Assembly (NCBI GenBank): GCA_964498785.1
Contig: CAZCJL010000064.1
Span: 1-37,300, forward strand
DNA: 37,300 nucleotides
DNA from: Mariaggregatimicrobium sp964498785
Lineage (GTDB): Bacteria; Zhuqueibacterota; Zhuqueibacteria; Thermofontimicrobiales; Thiofontviventaceae
Direction: 5' to 3'
Of the stretch, positions 24,454-33,340 are shown piece by piece (position 1 is the stretch's first letter; every line of letters begins with the position of its first letter). Below the pieces are notes generated by a model, which had not been told where the DNA came from, did no database searches, and saw nothing but the letters and a program-made list of their open reading frames with translations. The position numbers and the translations under genes were made by a program.

Positions 24454-25590
24454 TTAATTCCAAATCCCCGGAATCACTTGGTGACAATTCTTGCATTTAT
24501 TCCCAGTTATATTATTTTCTAAAATAAAATAACCTCTGCGTTTGATTAACGTTTTGTGGCACGAGGGACAATAGGTATTTTCTCCCTCATGTTGCGGCAC
24601 ATTTCCGACATAACTGAAGTGAATACCTGCATCAAGCGCGATGTTACGTGCACGCTCTAAAGTCGAAACCGGCGTTGGCGGCAAATTTTTAAGTCGGTAC
24701 TGAGGATAAAATCTGGTAAAATGTACAGGTACATTTGGTCCCAGCTCCCGAAAGATCCATTGACACATTTCCTTCAATTCCTGTGGATTGTCGTTGTGCG
24801 ACGGAATCACCAGGTACACAATTTCCGTCCACACATTCATTTCTTTAAGCAATACCAGCGTATCCAATACCGGTTTCAATTCACCGGCAACAAGGTCTTT
24901 ATAAAATTTTTCTGTAAAGGCTTTCAAATCGATCTTTGCTGCACTTAACACCTCACATAAATCTTTTATTGGCTGCGGGTTAATATAACCATTACTTATC
25001 ATTATACTGCTAATCTTTTTTTCGTTTCCGGCCACAGCACAATCATACATATATTCTGTAAAAATAACCGGCTCGGTGTAAGTATATGCAATTGATTTAC
25101 AATTATTATCTTTGGCATAATCTGCGACAAAATCTGGTGGCATATTATAGTTTTTAATCTGCTCCGGTCTGACCTGAGAAATCTGCCAATTCTGACAGAA
25201 TTTGCATTCCACGTTACAACCGACCGTTGCAATGGAAAAAGCAAGTGAGGCTGGTTTAAAATGAAATAATGGCTTTTTCTCTATCGGGTCAATATGTGCA
25301 GTGCATGGGCGTGAATGAACGAGCGTATAATAAGTTCCGCCTCTGTTTTCCCGAACCCCACAATATCCACGCTCTAAATCATCAATCACACATTCACGCG
25401 GACACAGCACACATTTAATTTTTCGATGTGGTAATTTATCGTAGTACCAGGCTTCTGTTAGCAATTCATCGGCACGGGGCGCTGCAAAAGAGTTGCCTGA
25501 AAACAACTCATTTGTAATCAACGGCGCGCCTAAACATAAGGCCGATGAATTTTTCATAAAACGTCGTCGTGTTTGCTTTTCTTTCATCAT
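24454..25590 (-). CDS. AmmeMemoRadiSam radical SAM enzyme with Tat signal
   Basis: This is the radical SAM member of the AmmeMemoRadiSam set (PflA-like group). It begins with a near-perfect twin-arginine signal, TRRRFMK (7-13), a hydrophobic stretch and FAAP near 36-38. An N-terminal Cys group follows: CVLCPREC (60-67) and YCG (76-78). The radical SAM [4Fe-4S] motif is GCNVECKFC (Cys125, Cys129, Cys132). The SAM-barrel core extends to about 320. The C-terminus has two knuckles, CPSCH (341-345) and CKNCH (366-370), then the family ending IPGIW. In typical members these knuckles are CxxCG and read as a zinc ribbon; here His replaces Gly in both. It starts 9 bp after the DUF362 stop. Tat export of a SAM-using enzyme would be odd, so membrane retention or an unprocessed signal is possible. 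Confidence 0.92.
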   Translation of the reverse strand: MMKEKQTRRRFMKNSSALCLGAPLITNELFSGNSFAAPRADELLTEAWYYDKLPHRKIKCVLCPRECVIDDLERGYCGVRENRGGTYYTLVHSRPCTAHIDPIEKKPLFHFKPASLAFSIATVGCNVECKFCQNWQISQVRPEQIKNYNMPPDFVADYAKDNNCKSIAYTYTEPVIFTEYMYDCAVAGNEKKISSIMISNGYINPQPIKDLCEVLSAAKIDLKAFTEKFYKDLVAGELKPVLDTLVLLKEMNVWTEIVYLVIPSHNDNPQELKEMCQWIFRELGPNVPVHFTRFYPQYRLKNLPPTPVSTLERARNIALDAGIHFSYVGNVPQHEGENTYCPSCHKTLIKRRGYFILENNITGNKCKNCHQVIPGIWN

Positions 25591-25599
25591 AAAAATATA

Positions 25600-26607
25600 T
25601 TAAATTTTGATTAAATCAATTGCCATCAGATCATGAATTCCTAATTTATGATCGGCGTCTCCTGCCGTGCGAATGTAAGTCGGTTCCCGGCCAACATCTT
25701 TCAATAATTTCAAACCTTTTTCCTGTCGTTTATCGTCGATTATTTTCCAGGCAAAAGCGTCCATCGCAACCATATCCTGAGAGACGATCACCCCGTTAAA
25801 CGGCCAAATCCATTGTGGCATAAACGGAGGACCGCCTTCATATTGCGAGGTAAGAGCATCACATACTGTTAATCTTACTTTGTCGCGAATTTCCGGCAAC
25901 ATATTAACATCTGCAATATACGGATCGCCGTTGTAGCTGTGATATTTGTTCGGGTTATGGATCGCTCCGAAAAAATTCTTTAATGCATTTGTTATACCAA
26001 CAATTCCATGATCTTTCATAATCGGAACATTTATAATGGCTGAGCATTGATGTACTAATATGTTGCTTAAAAAACTGCCAATTGTCCCGGATTCATAAAG
26101 TTGCTTTGTGTAACCGGCATAATCGTTTCCATAACATTTTACATCTCTGGCGCTGGTTTGAATTTTATATCCGGCTCGTTGTAAATCATCATTTGCACGA
26201 TCCCAAATAATGATTTGGCGGCCAGGAATTCCGGTGGATATTAAATTTTTAACAATAGCATCGACCAGTGGTTGCGACGTGGATATGCCTTTTCCTGCAA
26301 GGCAATTTATTTTAATACCGACCACATCTTCTTTCGAAAACAGTAGTGACCAGGCTTTTTGCGCAGAATTTACACTAAAAAATGACCGCATCGCCGCGTT
26401 TAACATATTGAATACCACATCATCTTTTAACGAATGTTTTGCTGTCCGCACCAAATTATCTCTGGCGACGATAACCCGTCCTCTCGCCATTTTTATGTTT
26501 TTGGACGTCGTTTTTTCTGCGCTTGCCTCTGCTGTCGCTAAATAAGCTGCATTACCGGTCACCAGCGTTTTTTGAAAAAATTCCCGGCGTGATATCTTTT
26601 TTCCCAT
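25600..26607 (-). CDS. Tat-exported DUF362 protein
   Basis: This is a DUF362 family protein. It begins with a Tat signal SRREFFQK (6-13) and ends its signal region around AEASAEKT. The body holds the family pattern: VGIKINCLAGKG, IIIWDRANDDLQRAGY, an INVPIMKDHGIVGITNALKN block and YIADVNMLPEIRDKVRLTVCDAL. There is no ferredoxin-type CxxCxxCxxxC cluster, which some DUF362 proteins carry at the C-terminus. Biochemistry of the family is not established. It is the first gene of the operon, 9 bp before the radical SAM gene, and has a strong promoter ~220 nt upstream. Location with the AmmeMemoRadiSam genes and a shared export route suggest it is a partner or substrate, which is inference. Confidence 0.87.
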   Translation of the reverse strand: MGKKISRREFFQKTLVTGNAAYLATAEASAEKTTSKNIKMARGRVIVARDNLVRTAKHSLKDDVVFNMLNAAMRSFFSVNSAQKAWSLLFSKEDVVGIKINCLAGKGISTSQPLVDAIVKNLISTGIPGRQIIIWDRANDDLQRAGYKIQTSARDVKCYGNDYAGYTKQLYESGTIGSFLSNILVHQCSAIINVPIMKDHGIVGITNALKNFFGAIHNPNKYHSYNGDPYIADVNMLPEIRDKVRLTVCDALTSQYEGGPPFMPQWIWPFNGVIVSQDMVAMDAFAWKIIDDKRQEKGLKLLKDVGREPTYIRTAGDADHKLGIHDLMAIDLIKI

Positions 26608-26833
26608 TCAATTATCCTGAAATATACGTATTCAAAATAGTGATAGATAATTTGTTTCACTTATAAATCTACGCGCTACACTTTTAACATATAATGCCGC
26701 CTGACACATATCGTTAAAATATTTGTTTACTTTCGTTATAAAAACAATAACTTATCATTTAAAAGGATGTAAAACGTCTAAGTATTTAACTGCGAAACCA
26801 TATATCTTACATTTGTGATAACATATATATAAT

Positions 26834-26862
26834 ATAATATTAAAATAAGGACACACTGTCAA
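26834..26862 (-). promoter_or_regulatory. Sigma70-type promoter for the DUF362-AmmeMemoRadiSam operon
   Basis: On the minus strand TTGACA (26862-26857) is followed by a 17 bp spacer and TATTAT (26839-26834). That is a consensus -35, ideal spacing and a 5/6 match to the -10. It lies immediately after the stop codon of the helical/TPR-like gene and gives an AT-rich leader of ~220 nt before the DUF362 ATG at 26607. No convincing structure or riboswitch was recognised in that leader. Confidence 0.75.
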
Positions 26863-26878
26863 GCAAAATTTTAAAAAC

Positions 26879-27589
26879 TTATTGCAGTTGAATCAGCAAT
26901 AATTTCACATCTTCATTTTGCGGATTCACTTCCAGGCATTGCTGACACATATCTCTTGCCTTACTGAACCATCCGCTATCCGCATAGTATTTTGCAGTGA
27001 TTAAATAGGCATGTTCTTCGTCGCCTGTTTCCGTTAATATCCCAAGCAAATCAGTAATCCGGGTGTTAAATTGCTTTTCACAGAAACTCTGATTTTCAAT
27101 AAAATATGTTATCAGGTGGGTATTATTTTTATGACTTTGCAACATTTTCAGTAAAAGCTCTGCGCCTTGCCAGAACAATAGATCAATGCGTTTTAAGTTC
27201 CGTTCTAAAGATAATTTTGTTTCCATATATCCGTCGCTATCCTCTGTATAATAATTCAGCATATATTTCAACTCGCGAGCGACCATTACCTTATGAAACA
27301 ATAATCCAACATTATTTCTAAAATTAATTTCACTTTCATTCGGCGTAAACTTATTGACGTTCTCAAATTTGCGTGTCTTCGGATTGATGAATTGTTTAAA
27401 AATTAAATGATGCTTTTCTTTTAGTTCAAACAGCATATCACAAATCTCCCGCAATTTTTTGAATGCAATATATTCGTTCTCGTTCGTGGGTTTGTTGTTT
27501 TTTTCGAACATTTCTTTTGCTTCCAGAAATTGTACTGCCATTTCCCGAATTTCCCAATTCTTTATGCTTTGTATATACAGACTCGGCAT
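26879..27589 (-). CDS. Helical, TPR-like protein of unknown function
   Basis: I do not recognise this family. The chosen start is the ATG at 27589 (MPSLYIQS) because GGGAG lies 8 nt upstream; the GTG three codons earlier overlaps that site. The 236-residue product has no signal peptide, is rich in Lys, Glu and Leu, and looks wholly alpha-helical. The C-terminal ~45 residues (AYLITAKYYADSGWFSKARD then CLEVNPQNEDVKLLLIQL) have the spacing of a TPR-type helical hairpin. It follows the M14 peptidase gene by 16 bp and is the last gene of the long tdh-to-here series. A scaffolding or protein-contact role is possible but not shown. Confidence 0.6.
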   Translation of the reverse strand: MPSLYIQSIKNWEIREMAVQFLEAKEMFEKNNKPTNENEYIAFKKLREICDMLFELKEKHHLIFKQFINPKTRKFENVNKFTPNESEINFRNNVGLLFHKVMVARELKYMLNYYTEDSDGYMETKLSLERNLKRIDLLFWQGAELLLKMLQSHKNNTHLITYFIENQSFCEKQFNTRITDLLGILTETGDEEHAYLITAKYYADSGWFSKARDMCQQCLEVNPQNEDVKLLLIQLQ

Positions 27590-27605
27590 TTTTTTCACTC
27601 CCTGT

Positions 27606-30113
27606 TTATTTGTTTAAAGTATCATTTTTAAAATTGATATATTTGTCGAATAAAAGAGCATTAAAAACCAACCTGTAAGCGGCCCGGGTCTGGGCTCTAA
27701 AAAAAGGTCTGAATGCATATAAATAAACGCGGCCTTTGCCAAACTTAAAATCAAGTATTAACGGACGGCCAGATAATAGTTCACCGCCCCGTAAAGCGCC
27801 GCTCACCAACATGTTTTGGTCAGCGTACTGAGCGACGCCAGTCTGATGAGTGGTTTTGATAAGTGGCATTCGATATGCAATAAACGCAACCCGCTTTGCA
27901 GAGCCAAACGCAATCGGATGCAACGGATTTACTTCTAAATTTAATATCGGGCCCGGAATCCAGATATCGGCTTTTTTTTGAATATCTTCTATTTCAACAG
28001 GCAAATCAAAACATGAGATAACAAATTCAATCGACTGATCGATTGAAATTAAGGTGCCCCCGTTTTTTACGAACGCAATCAGATTATTTCTTCCCTCCGG
28101 CCCCATTCCGCCACAAAACTCTGCCGGCATTTCGGAAACGTTGTATCCATTTTCCAGCTCGTTTCCTGATAAGCGAGGTAAAAGAATAACATCGTAGCGT
28201 TGATGCAAACCAGAACGTTTTATCTCTGCATCTTCTGTAGAGGTATAATCAAAATTATATTCTTCAAGCACATATCGCGTCCAGCCTTCATCAATTGAAG
28301 GAACATTGCTTTTATAAAGTCCCACCCGCGGGCGTTTTAACAGGAATAATTTCATCGTATTTGCAAACGGTTCTATTTCAATAGAATAGTCGTTCATCAA
28401 TTTTTCGCGCAGATCATCCGAAATGTCATTTTTGATAACAATTTGAGTGGTTGTCAGTTGATCAAGAAATAATTTACAATCACTTGAAAACAAAAAGTTC
28501 ACTGCTTTATATGCATCGTTCGACATCAACGAAAAAGACACATATTCCGCTGTTTCCACCTCATCGCTTGAAGCAATGGCACGTCGATCAATTTTTGTCA
28601 ATTTCCGCATTCGAATTTTTATTCGTTCTGTTGTTGAAAAAAACTCAATCCCCATAAGAGGCGGTAATGAATGACCGGAAATATCATATGCGCGGTCTTG
28701 TGCGTGTTCCGGATATTGTTGTTTTTCAAGTAATGTTTTCGCATAAGCACGATAGGGTTGATTCAAAAAAATAACATAGCTTCCTTCTATAAAAGAACAA
28801 CCGTCAACAGTGAACGATTCTTCAGCCTGATGAATTTCTACCAGACCATTTTGTAATATTTCCAATAGCTCAAATAATGTGGATTTATTGCGTTGATTTT
28901 GCGGAATGATGTACGCGGTTGGTCCAAATTTTTTATGAATAGCTCTTTTTCCCACCAGATAGAAATTTTTTTTCCACATATCAGAAAACCGTGCAGCATA
29001 AGACAATACCGACATCGTAACCGCTTTATTATAATTGACAATATCCGTTAGCCTCCAGTTTCCCTCAATCCACGGTACGGGATAGTTCACAGATTGTTTT
29101 AAGTCTTGATGTTTGTTTTTATTTTTTGGTTTTAAATTAACATAAACCGGTGATGCAATCAGACAGCTTGCCACTTCGGAAAGAACTCGTACACCGCCGT
29201 GGTAATTTACATACGCACGGGAAGGAGACCATGCATCAAAAAAGGTGGATGTGATGATACCAGTGTAACCGCTGGCCACCAAATCCATTACAACCGTCTG
29301 TCCCAACGCGTTCATTTCATTCACTAAAATCGGATCGATATTCGGATCTATCGGCTCGCAATAGGGCGGCAAAAACAGACGTGGTGCATATTTCCCGAAT
29401 TGATGCATATCCAGAACGATGTGCGGACGCCATTGATTGTATATCTTTTCAACAGTTAAACGGGTTTCCGGTTGAGTTAACATATACCAGTCACGATTAA
29501 TGTCATGTCCTGTATATTTTTGATATAACTGGGGCAAACGGCAGCCTTCGTATTTGGTTCCAAGATAACGCTGATACCACCCGGACACACTATTTAATCC
29601 ATCCGGATTATGAACCGGGATGAGTATCACTATCGTTTGTTCCAGAATATTTAAAACGTCCGCTGAGTTCGAGGTTGCCAGTTCATATCCTAACACCAGC
29701 GACATTTGTGCGGAACCAACCTCATGTGCGTGTATCGAACAGTTAATGCAAATAATAGTCTTGCCAATGGCAAACAAACTGTCTGCCAATTCGTCATTAA
29801 TCAGACGGGGATCTGCTAATTGTTTCTGAACTCCCTTTAATTTTTCGATGTTTTGCAAATTCTGCGGCGAACTGATTAGCGCTGCAAATAGCATATTTCC
29901 CTCATGGGTTCGTCCTAATTTCAGGATTTTAATCCGATCTGATTCATGTGCCAGCAGATAAAAATAATCTGTGATCTGCTCAAAATTAGCCAGTTTGTAA
30001 TCTGCTCCGATTTCAAAACCCAGTGCGTCTTTCGGAGGGTGAATTTCTCCGGCAAAACTGCTTGCGAGCCCTGATAGCAGAACCAGTAAAATTGTTTGCA
30101 AGTTACGTTTCAT
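27606..30113 (-). CDS. Exported M14 family zinc carboxypeptidase
   Basis: This is a secreted metallopeptidase of the M14 (carboxypeptidase A-like) family. A Sec signal occupies ~1-21 (SGLASSFAG). The M14 domain covers ~40-340. The zinc ligands are visible as HAHE (His128, Glu131) and His237 in LDMHQFG; NRD (206-208) gives the substrate-binding Asn-Arg, and Glu313 in LSEVAS is placed for the general base. Residues ~590-820 form a class I glutamine amidotransferase-like or beta-galactosidase trimerisation-like alpha/beta region (VILLPRL, FVKNGGTLISID, FKFGKGRVYLYAF), an arrangement seen in other large M14 proteins. The ATG overlaps by ATGA a 79-codon frame that ends at 30110. It is likely periplasmic or extracellular and cotranscribed with the M61 peptidase, so it probably supports peptide scavenging. 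Confidence 0.87.
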   Translation of the reverse strand: MKRNLQTILLVLLSGLASSFAGEIHPPKDALGFEIGADYKLANFEQITDYFYLLAHESDRIKILKLGRTHEGNMLFAALISSPQNLQNIEKLKGVQKQLADPRLINDELADSLFAIGKTIICINCSIHAHEVGSAQMSLVLGYELATSNSADVLNILEQTIVILIPVHNPDGLNSVSGWYQRYLGTKYEGCRLPQLYQKYTGHDINRDWYMLTQPETRLTVEKIYNQWRPHIVLDMHQFGKYAPRLFLPPYCEPIDPNIDPILVNEMNALGQTVVMDLVASGYTGIITSTFFDAWSPSRAYVNYHGGVRVLSEVASCLIASPVYVNLKPKNKNKHQDLKQSVNYPVPWIEGNWRLTDIVNYNKAVTMSVLSYAARFSDMWKKNFYLVGKRAIHKKFGPTAYIIPQNQRNKSTLFELLEILQNGLVEIHQAEESFTVDGCSFIEGSYVIFLNQPYRAYAKTLLEKQQYPEHAQDRAYDISGHSLPPLMGIEFFSTTERIKIRMRKLTKIDRRAIASSDEVETAEYVSFSLMSNDAYKAVNFLFSSDCKLFLDQLTTTQIVIKNDISDDLREKLMNDYSIEIEPFANTMKLFLLKRPRVGLYKSNVPSIDEGWTRYVLEEYNFDYTSTEDAEIKRSGLHQRYDVILLPRLSGNELENGYNVSEMPAEFCGGMGPEGRNNLIAFVKNGGTLISIDQSIEFVISCFDLPVEIEDIQKKADIWIPGPILNLEVNPLHPIAFGSAKRVAFIAYRMPLIKTTHQTGVAQYADQNMLVSGALRGGELLSGRPLILDFKFGKGRVYLYAFRPFFRAQTRAAYRLVFNALLFDKYINFKNDTLNK

Positions 30114-30321
30114 TTAGCTGCTCTTGTTATTAAAGATTTTGTTATGTTGTCCGGGAACTCAATAATCGCAGGAAAATCTTTCGCAACGATAGATCGTGGA
30201 CGTCCTGTAAAGAAGCTGCCCTCCTGCACTATATTCGTTTCTGCCAGACATAAGACTTTCGAAGTCTCAGAGAATTCGGAAGTCTGGAATGAACCTGCCC
30301 GCAAATTAGTCTCCGCTAAAA
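30114..30321. other. Spacer between M61 and M14 genes with dyads and a doubtful 79-codon ORF
   Basis: The 208 bp spacer contains imperfect dyads: GACTT-TCG-AAGTC around 30254 inside an outer CCAGAC/GTCTGG pair (30244-30286). It also has two loosely repeated blocks starting CTGCC. On the minus strand a 79-codon frame (30349-30110) bridges the M61 stop and the M14 start and would couple to M14 by ATGA. Its peptide is low in hydrophobic order and contains an internal near-repeat (LAETNLRAGSF and LAETNIVQEGSFF), which is more typical of repeated intergenic DNA than of a folded protein. No ribosome site precedes it. I do not call it a gene. Confidence 0.4.
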
Positions 30322-32115
30322 TCAATTCGTCGAAATTCCGCTCATCCATGCGCTTCGAATTCTATTCTGTTTGTCGGTTACATCCTTCATAAAACCCAGC
30401 ACAACATCGATTTTTTCTTTGGCGCCAACTTTTGCGAACAATGTCATTGGAAGTCCTTTGCGCACTGCTTCAATTTTGATTATTTCGTTGATGGTCAATG
30501 ATAGTTCAATTTCCGTGATCGCGAAGGAATCAATCACGGAAGTGCCGTGAATTGATTTGAGTCTGTCACCAATTTTCAATCCGGCCATGGCTATTGGACC
30601 GTTGCCATCAATGGCGATCACTTTATTTTCTTTTCCGGATATCCGAACATAGCCCAGATTCGGCAGGGTATCTTGTTCAATCTGACAGGATATTCCGGCA
30701 TAAGTAAATATTTTTTTGTAGGGTAATTCTTCTGTGCCCCGAACGTAACGTTCATAAAATTCAGTAAAATCATAATAGCACAGTGCATTAATTGCCCGCA
30801 GAATATCTCCTTCTTTAAAACCTCTGTTATATTTACCAAACCACCAATTCATGAACTGCATTAAATCATCCAGACTTTTCTCATTATTTGTTTTTTCACG
30901 GATGGTTAAATCCAATAACAACCCGAGCAGTTGGCCTTTTGTATAATACGAAATCCCATCCGAATGGTACCCATTTTCCCAGGCATTCCAGCTTGCCATT
31001 TCAGCGCTGGTTTTGAATCGATCGTCGTTTTCCTGCAATTCTTCGATCATCTTTTCCTGATGTGAAAGAAATTCCTGCTCTGACCAGATTTGTGCTCGCA
31101 GCATCGTAAGATCGGCGTAATAGTTGGTTACTCCCTCGGAGAACCATAAATTTCGACTTTGAATTTCTGTTTTATAATCACAGGAGCCAAAGGATTCCGG
31201 GAAAAAACGTTTAATATTCCATGTATGAAAAAACTCATGTGCGACAACATTTGCGGTTAATTTCAAATTTTCTTTAATAAACTGTTTTGAAAAACTTAAA
31301 TAAGTGGAATTACGATGTTCCAATCCACTTCCACCGATATTGGTATCATTGATATAAAACATGAAGAAATAGTTATTAAACGGAATTTCATTGAAAAATT
31401 TTAATTGGTAGTCCGCGATTCGTTTTATCATTATTAAAAGATTATTGACATCAATTCCCGCTGTTTTATTGAAAATGACATAAAAGGGGCGGTTGTTTAA
31501 AGTAAAATAATATTCTTTAAATTTGCTCATGTATACGGGACAATCAATCAAATGCTCATAATTTAACACACGATATTCAAAGGAGGCGTCAGTGGGAGGC
31601 ATTGCAGTTGCCAGCTTCCAGCCGTGGGGTACCTGAAAATCGACTTTTGCCGGAAGATTCTTCCAATCGTTGACAACCATGAAATTCATTGCGCCATCAA
31701 CATAAGCGAATGTTGAATCAACGACAGGGCCAAACATTCGTTGCTCTGTCTGGTCCACATCATATTCAACGCGCACACTGTGGCCAGTAACATTCGAAAC
31801 GCTCCACGTATTCGTATTCAGCCGGGAAACAGGAAGTGAGTGGGCAGAAGCATCAAACGCCTGAAAATTTCGTACATATTTCCCGAAATCCTGGCGAACA
31901 TAAACACCGGGACGCCAACCTGGCATTGTGAACAGCAAACGATTTGTATTGACATTTTCCACCATAATCCGAATGTGAAATGAATTCCAGTCACGCTCAT
32001 CAACCTCCAGTTGATACGATATTTTTTGAGAATAAACAACAGAATAATCAAGTGAAGATAACGCGATTACAAGAAATAAACTTAATAAAAATAGATGACC
32101 TTTCGTTTTCTGCAT
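30322..32115 (-). CDS. Exported M61 glycyl aminopeptidase-like protease with PDZ domain
   Basis: This is a secreted metallopeptidase of family M61. The start is the ATG at 32115 (MQKTKGHLF), which has GGAGG just upstream (32120-32124); an in-frame GTG at 32136 overlaps the kbl stop and lacks a site. In the 597-residue product a signal peptide occupies ~1-30, followed by the beta-rich N-terminal domain. The zinc motif HEFFH is at 293-297, the third ligand Glu is in LWFSEGVTNYY (about 327), and GSGLEHRNS provides the family's upstream motif. A C-terminal PDZ domain lies at about 490-580 (GPIAMAGLKIGDRLKSIHG). M61 enzymes remove N-terminal Gly/Ala or act as endopeptidases. It lies 17 bp after kbl and 208 bp before M14. 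Confidence 0.92.
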   Translation of the reverse strand: MQKTKGHLFLLSLFLVIALSSLDYSVVYSQKISYQLEVDERDWNSFHIRIMVENVNTNRLLFTMPGWRPGVYVRQDFGKYVRNFQAFDASAHSLPVSRLNTNTWSVSNVTGHSVRVEYDVDQTEQRMFGPVVDSTFAYVDGAMNFMVVNDWKNLPAKVDFQVPHGWKLATAMPPTDASFEYRVLNYEHLIDCPVYMSKFKEYYFTLNNRPFYVIFNKTAGIDVNNLLIMIKRIADYQLKFFNEIPFNNYFFMFYINDTNIGGSGLEHRNSTYLSFSKQFIKENLKLTANVVAHEFFHTWNIKRFFPESFGSCDYKTEIQSRNLWFSEGVTNYYADLTMLRAQIWSEQEFLSHQEKMIEELQENDDRFKTSAEMASWNAWENGYHSDGISYYTKGQLLGLLLDLTIREKTNNEKSLDDLMQFMNWWFGKYNRGFKEGDILRAINALCYYDFTEFYERYVRGTEELPYKKIFTYAGISCQIEQDTLPNLGYVRISGKENKVIAIDGNGPIAMAGLKIGDRLKSIHGTSVIDSFAITEIELSLTINEIIKIEAVRKGLPMTLFAKVGAKEKIDVVLGFMKDVTDKQNRIRSAWMSGISTN

Positions 32116-32132
32116 GGCACCTCCGTTATTTT

Positions 32133-33323
32133 TCACTCCAGCGCTCCAAGTTTTTTCCCAACTTTTTTAAAAGCGGTTAGCGCCAAATCCAGGTGACTCT
32201 TATCGTGCGCCGCAGAAATTTGCACCCGAATTCTGGCTTCGCCTTTGGGTACCACCGGATAACTGAATCCGATGACATAAATACCTTCTTTTAACAGTTC
32301 TTCTGCCATTTTATTTGTCACTTTAGCATCATATAGCATAATTGGAATAATGGGGGTTTCACCGGGTTTCAAGTTGAAACCCAACGTCGACATTTCCGTG
32401 CGAAAATATTTGGTGTTCTCCGTTAATTTATCCCGGAGCTCTGTTGTGCTTGATAACTCCTTTAAAATTGCCAATGTAGCGCCAACGATTAATGGAGTCA
32501 CTGTGTTCGAAAACAGATATGGTCGGCTGCGCTGCCTCAACATTTCGACAATCTCACTTCTACCGCTTGTACAACCACCTGAAGCCCCCCCCAATGCTTT
32601 ACCAAATGTTGTGGTGATAACATCGATTCGGTTTTGCACTCCAAAATATTCAGGAGTACCTCTACCGGTTTTACCGATAAAACCGGTTGCATGGCTGTCG
32701 TCCACCATAACCAGGCTATCATACTTTTCAGCAAGATCGCAGATTGAATCTAATTTTGCCATATCGCCATCCATAGAGAAAACGCCGTCTGTGGCGATAA
32801 TTCTGAAGCGTGCGGCCTGTGTTTTTTTCAGGTTGTCCTCCAGATCATTCATATCCGCATGTTTATAACGAAACCGCTGCGCTTTGCACAATCGAACACC
32901 ATCGATAATGGATGCATGATTTAATGCATCACTAATGATGGCATCTTGTTCACTAAAAAGCGCTTCAAATAATCCGCCGTTAGCATCAAAGCAGGAGGTA
33001 TATAAAATAGTGGCTTCTGTTCCCAAAAAATCTGCGACTTTTTGTTCGAGTTCTTTATGAATATCTTGTGTTCCGCATATAAATCGGACAGAACTCATCC
33101 CATATCCGCGTTGTTCCAGCATTCGAATGGCACTCTCTAACATTTTCTTATTATTCGAAAGTCCGAGGTAATTATTGGCACAAAAGTTTAGCGCTTCTTT
33201 CCCATCATTTAATGCGATTTCTGCACCCTGGGGAGTCGCAATAATTCGTTCGCTTTTATAAAGACCTTCTGACCTTATCTGATCAAGTTCCTGGCTTAAA
33301 TAGTCTTTCATTGTTGTAAACAT
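32133..33323 (-). CDS. kbl: Glycine C-acetyltransferase (2-amino-3-ketobutyrate CoA ligase)
   Basis: This is a PLP enzyme of the alpha-oxoamine synthase family that cleaves 2-amino-3-ketobutyrate with CoA to glycine and acetyl-CoA, the second step of threonine catabolism. Long stretches match the E. coli enzyme by eye, including FCANNYLGLSNN, SVRFICGTQDIHKELEQK, CFDANGGLFEALF, AIISDALNHASIIDGVRLCK, MVDDSHATGFIGKTGRG and the PLP lysine motif TTFGKALGGASGG. The length of 396 aa matches the family. The ATG has AAGGAG seven bases upstream. It is separated from its partner tdh by two AcpS-like genes, an unusual arrangement. High resemblance to Kbl across the whole length makes serine palmitoyltransferase or BioF unlikely. 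Confidence 0.96.
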   Translation of the reverse strand: MFTTMKDYLSQELDQIRSEGLYKSERIIATPQGAEIALNDGKEALNFCANNYLGLSNNKKMLESAIRMLEQRGYGMSSVRFICGTQDIHKELEQKVADFLGTEATILYTSCFDANGGLFEALFSEQDAIISDALNHASIIDGVRLCKAQRFRYKHADMNDLEDNLKKTQAARFRIIATDGVFSMDGDMAKLDSICDLAEKYDSLVMVDDSHATGFIGKTGRGTPEYFGVQNRIDVITTTFGKALGGASGGCTSGRSEIVEMLRQRSRPYLFSNTVTPLIVGATLAILKELSSTTELRDKLTENTKYFRTEMSTLGFNLKPGETPIIPIMLYDAKVTNKMAEELLKEGIYVIGFSYPVVPKGEARIRVQISAAHDKSHLDLALTAFKKVGKKLGALE

Positions 33324-33340
33324 TATGTTCTCCTTACTTG

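Noticed and set aside
24454..24570. CxxCH pair read as a c-type cytochrome domain
   Set aside because: Position and surrounding sequence match the family's C-terminal zinc-ribbon-like ending; kept only as a query.
30110..30349. 79-codon minus-strand frame ending in an ATGA overlap with the M14 start
   Set aside because: No ribosome site, internal near-repeat peptide and dyad-rich DNA suggest an intergenic element; the overlap is probably coincidental, though a search for homologues would settle it.
32133..33323. Kbl-like gene as a serine palmitoyltransferase or BioF because AcpS genes are adjacent
   Set aside because: Long near-identical blocks to E. coli Kbl and the tdh partner indicate threonine catabolism.
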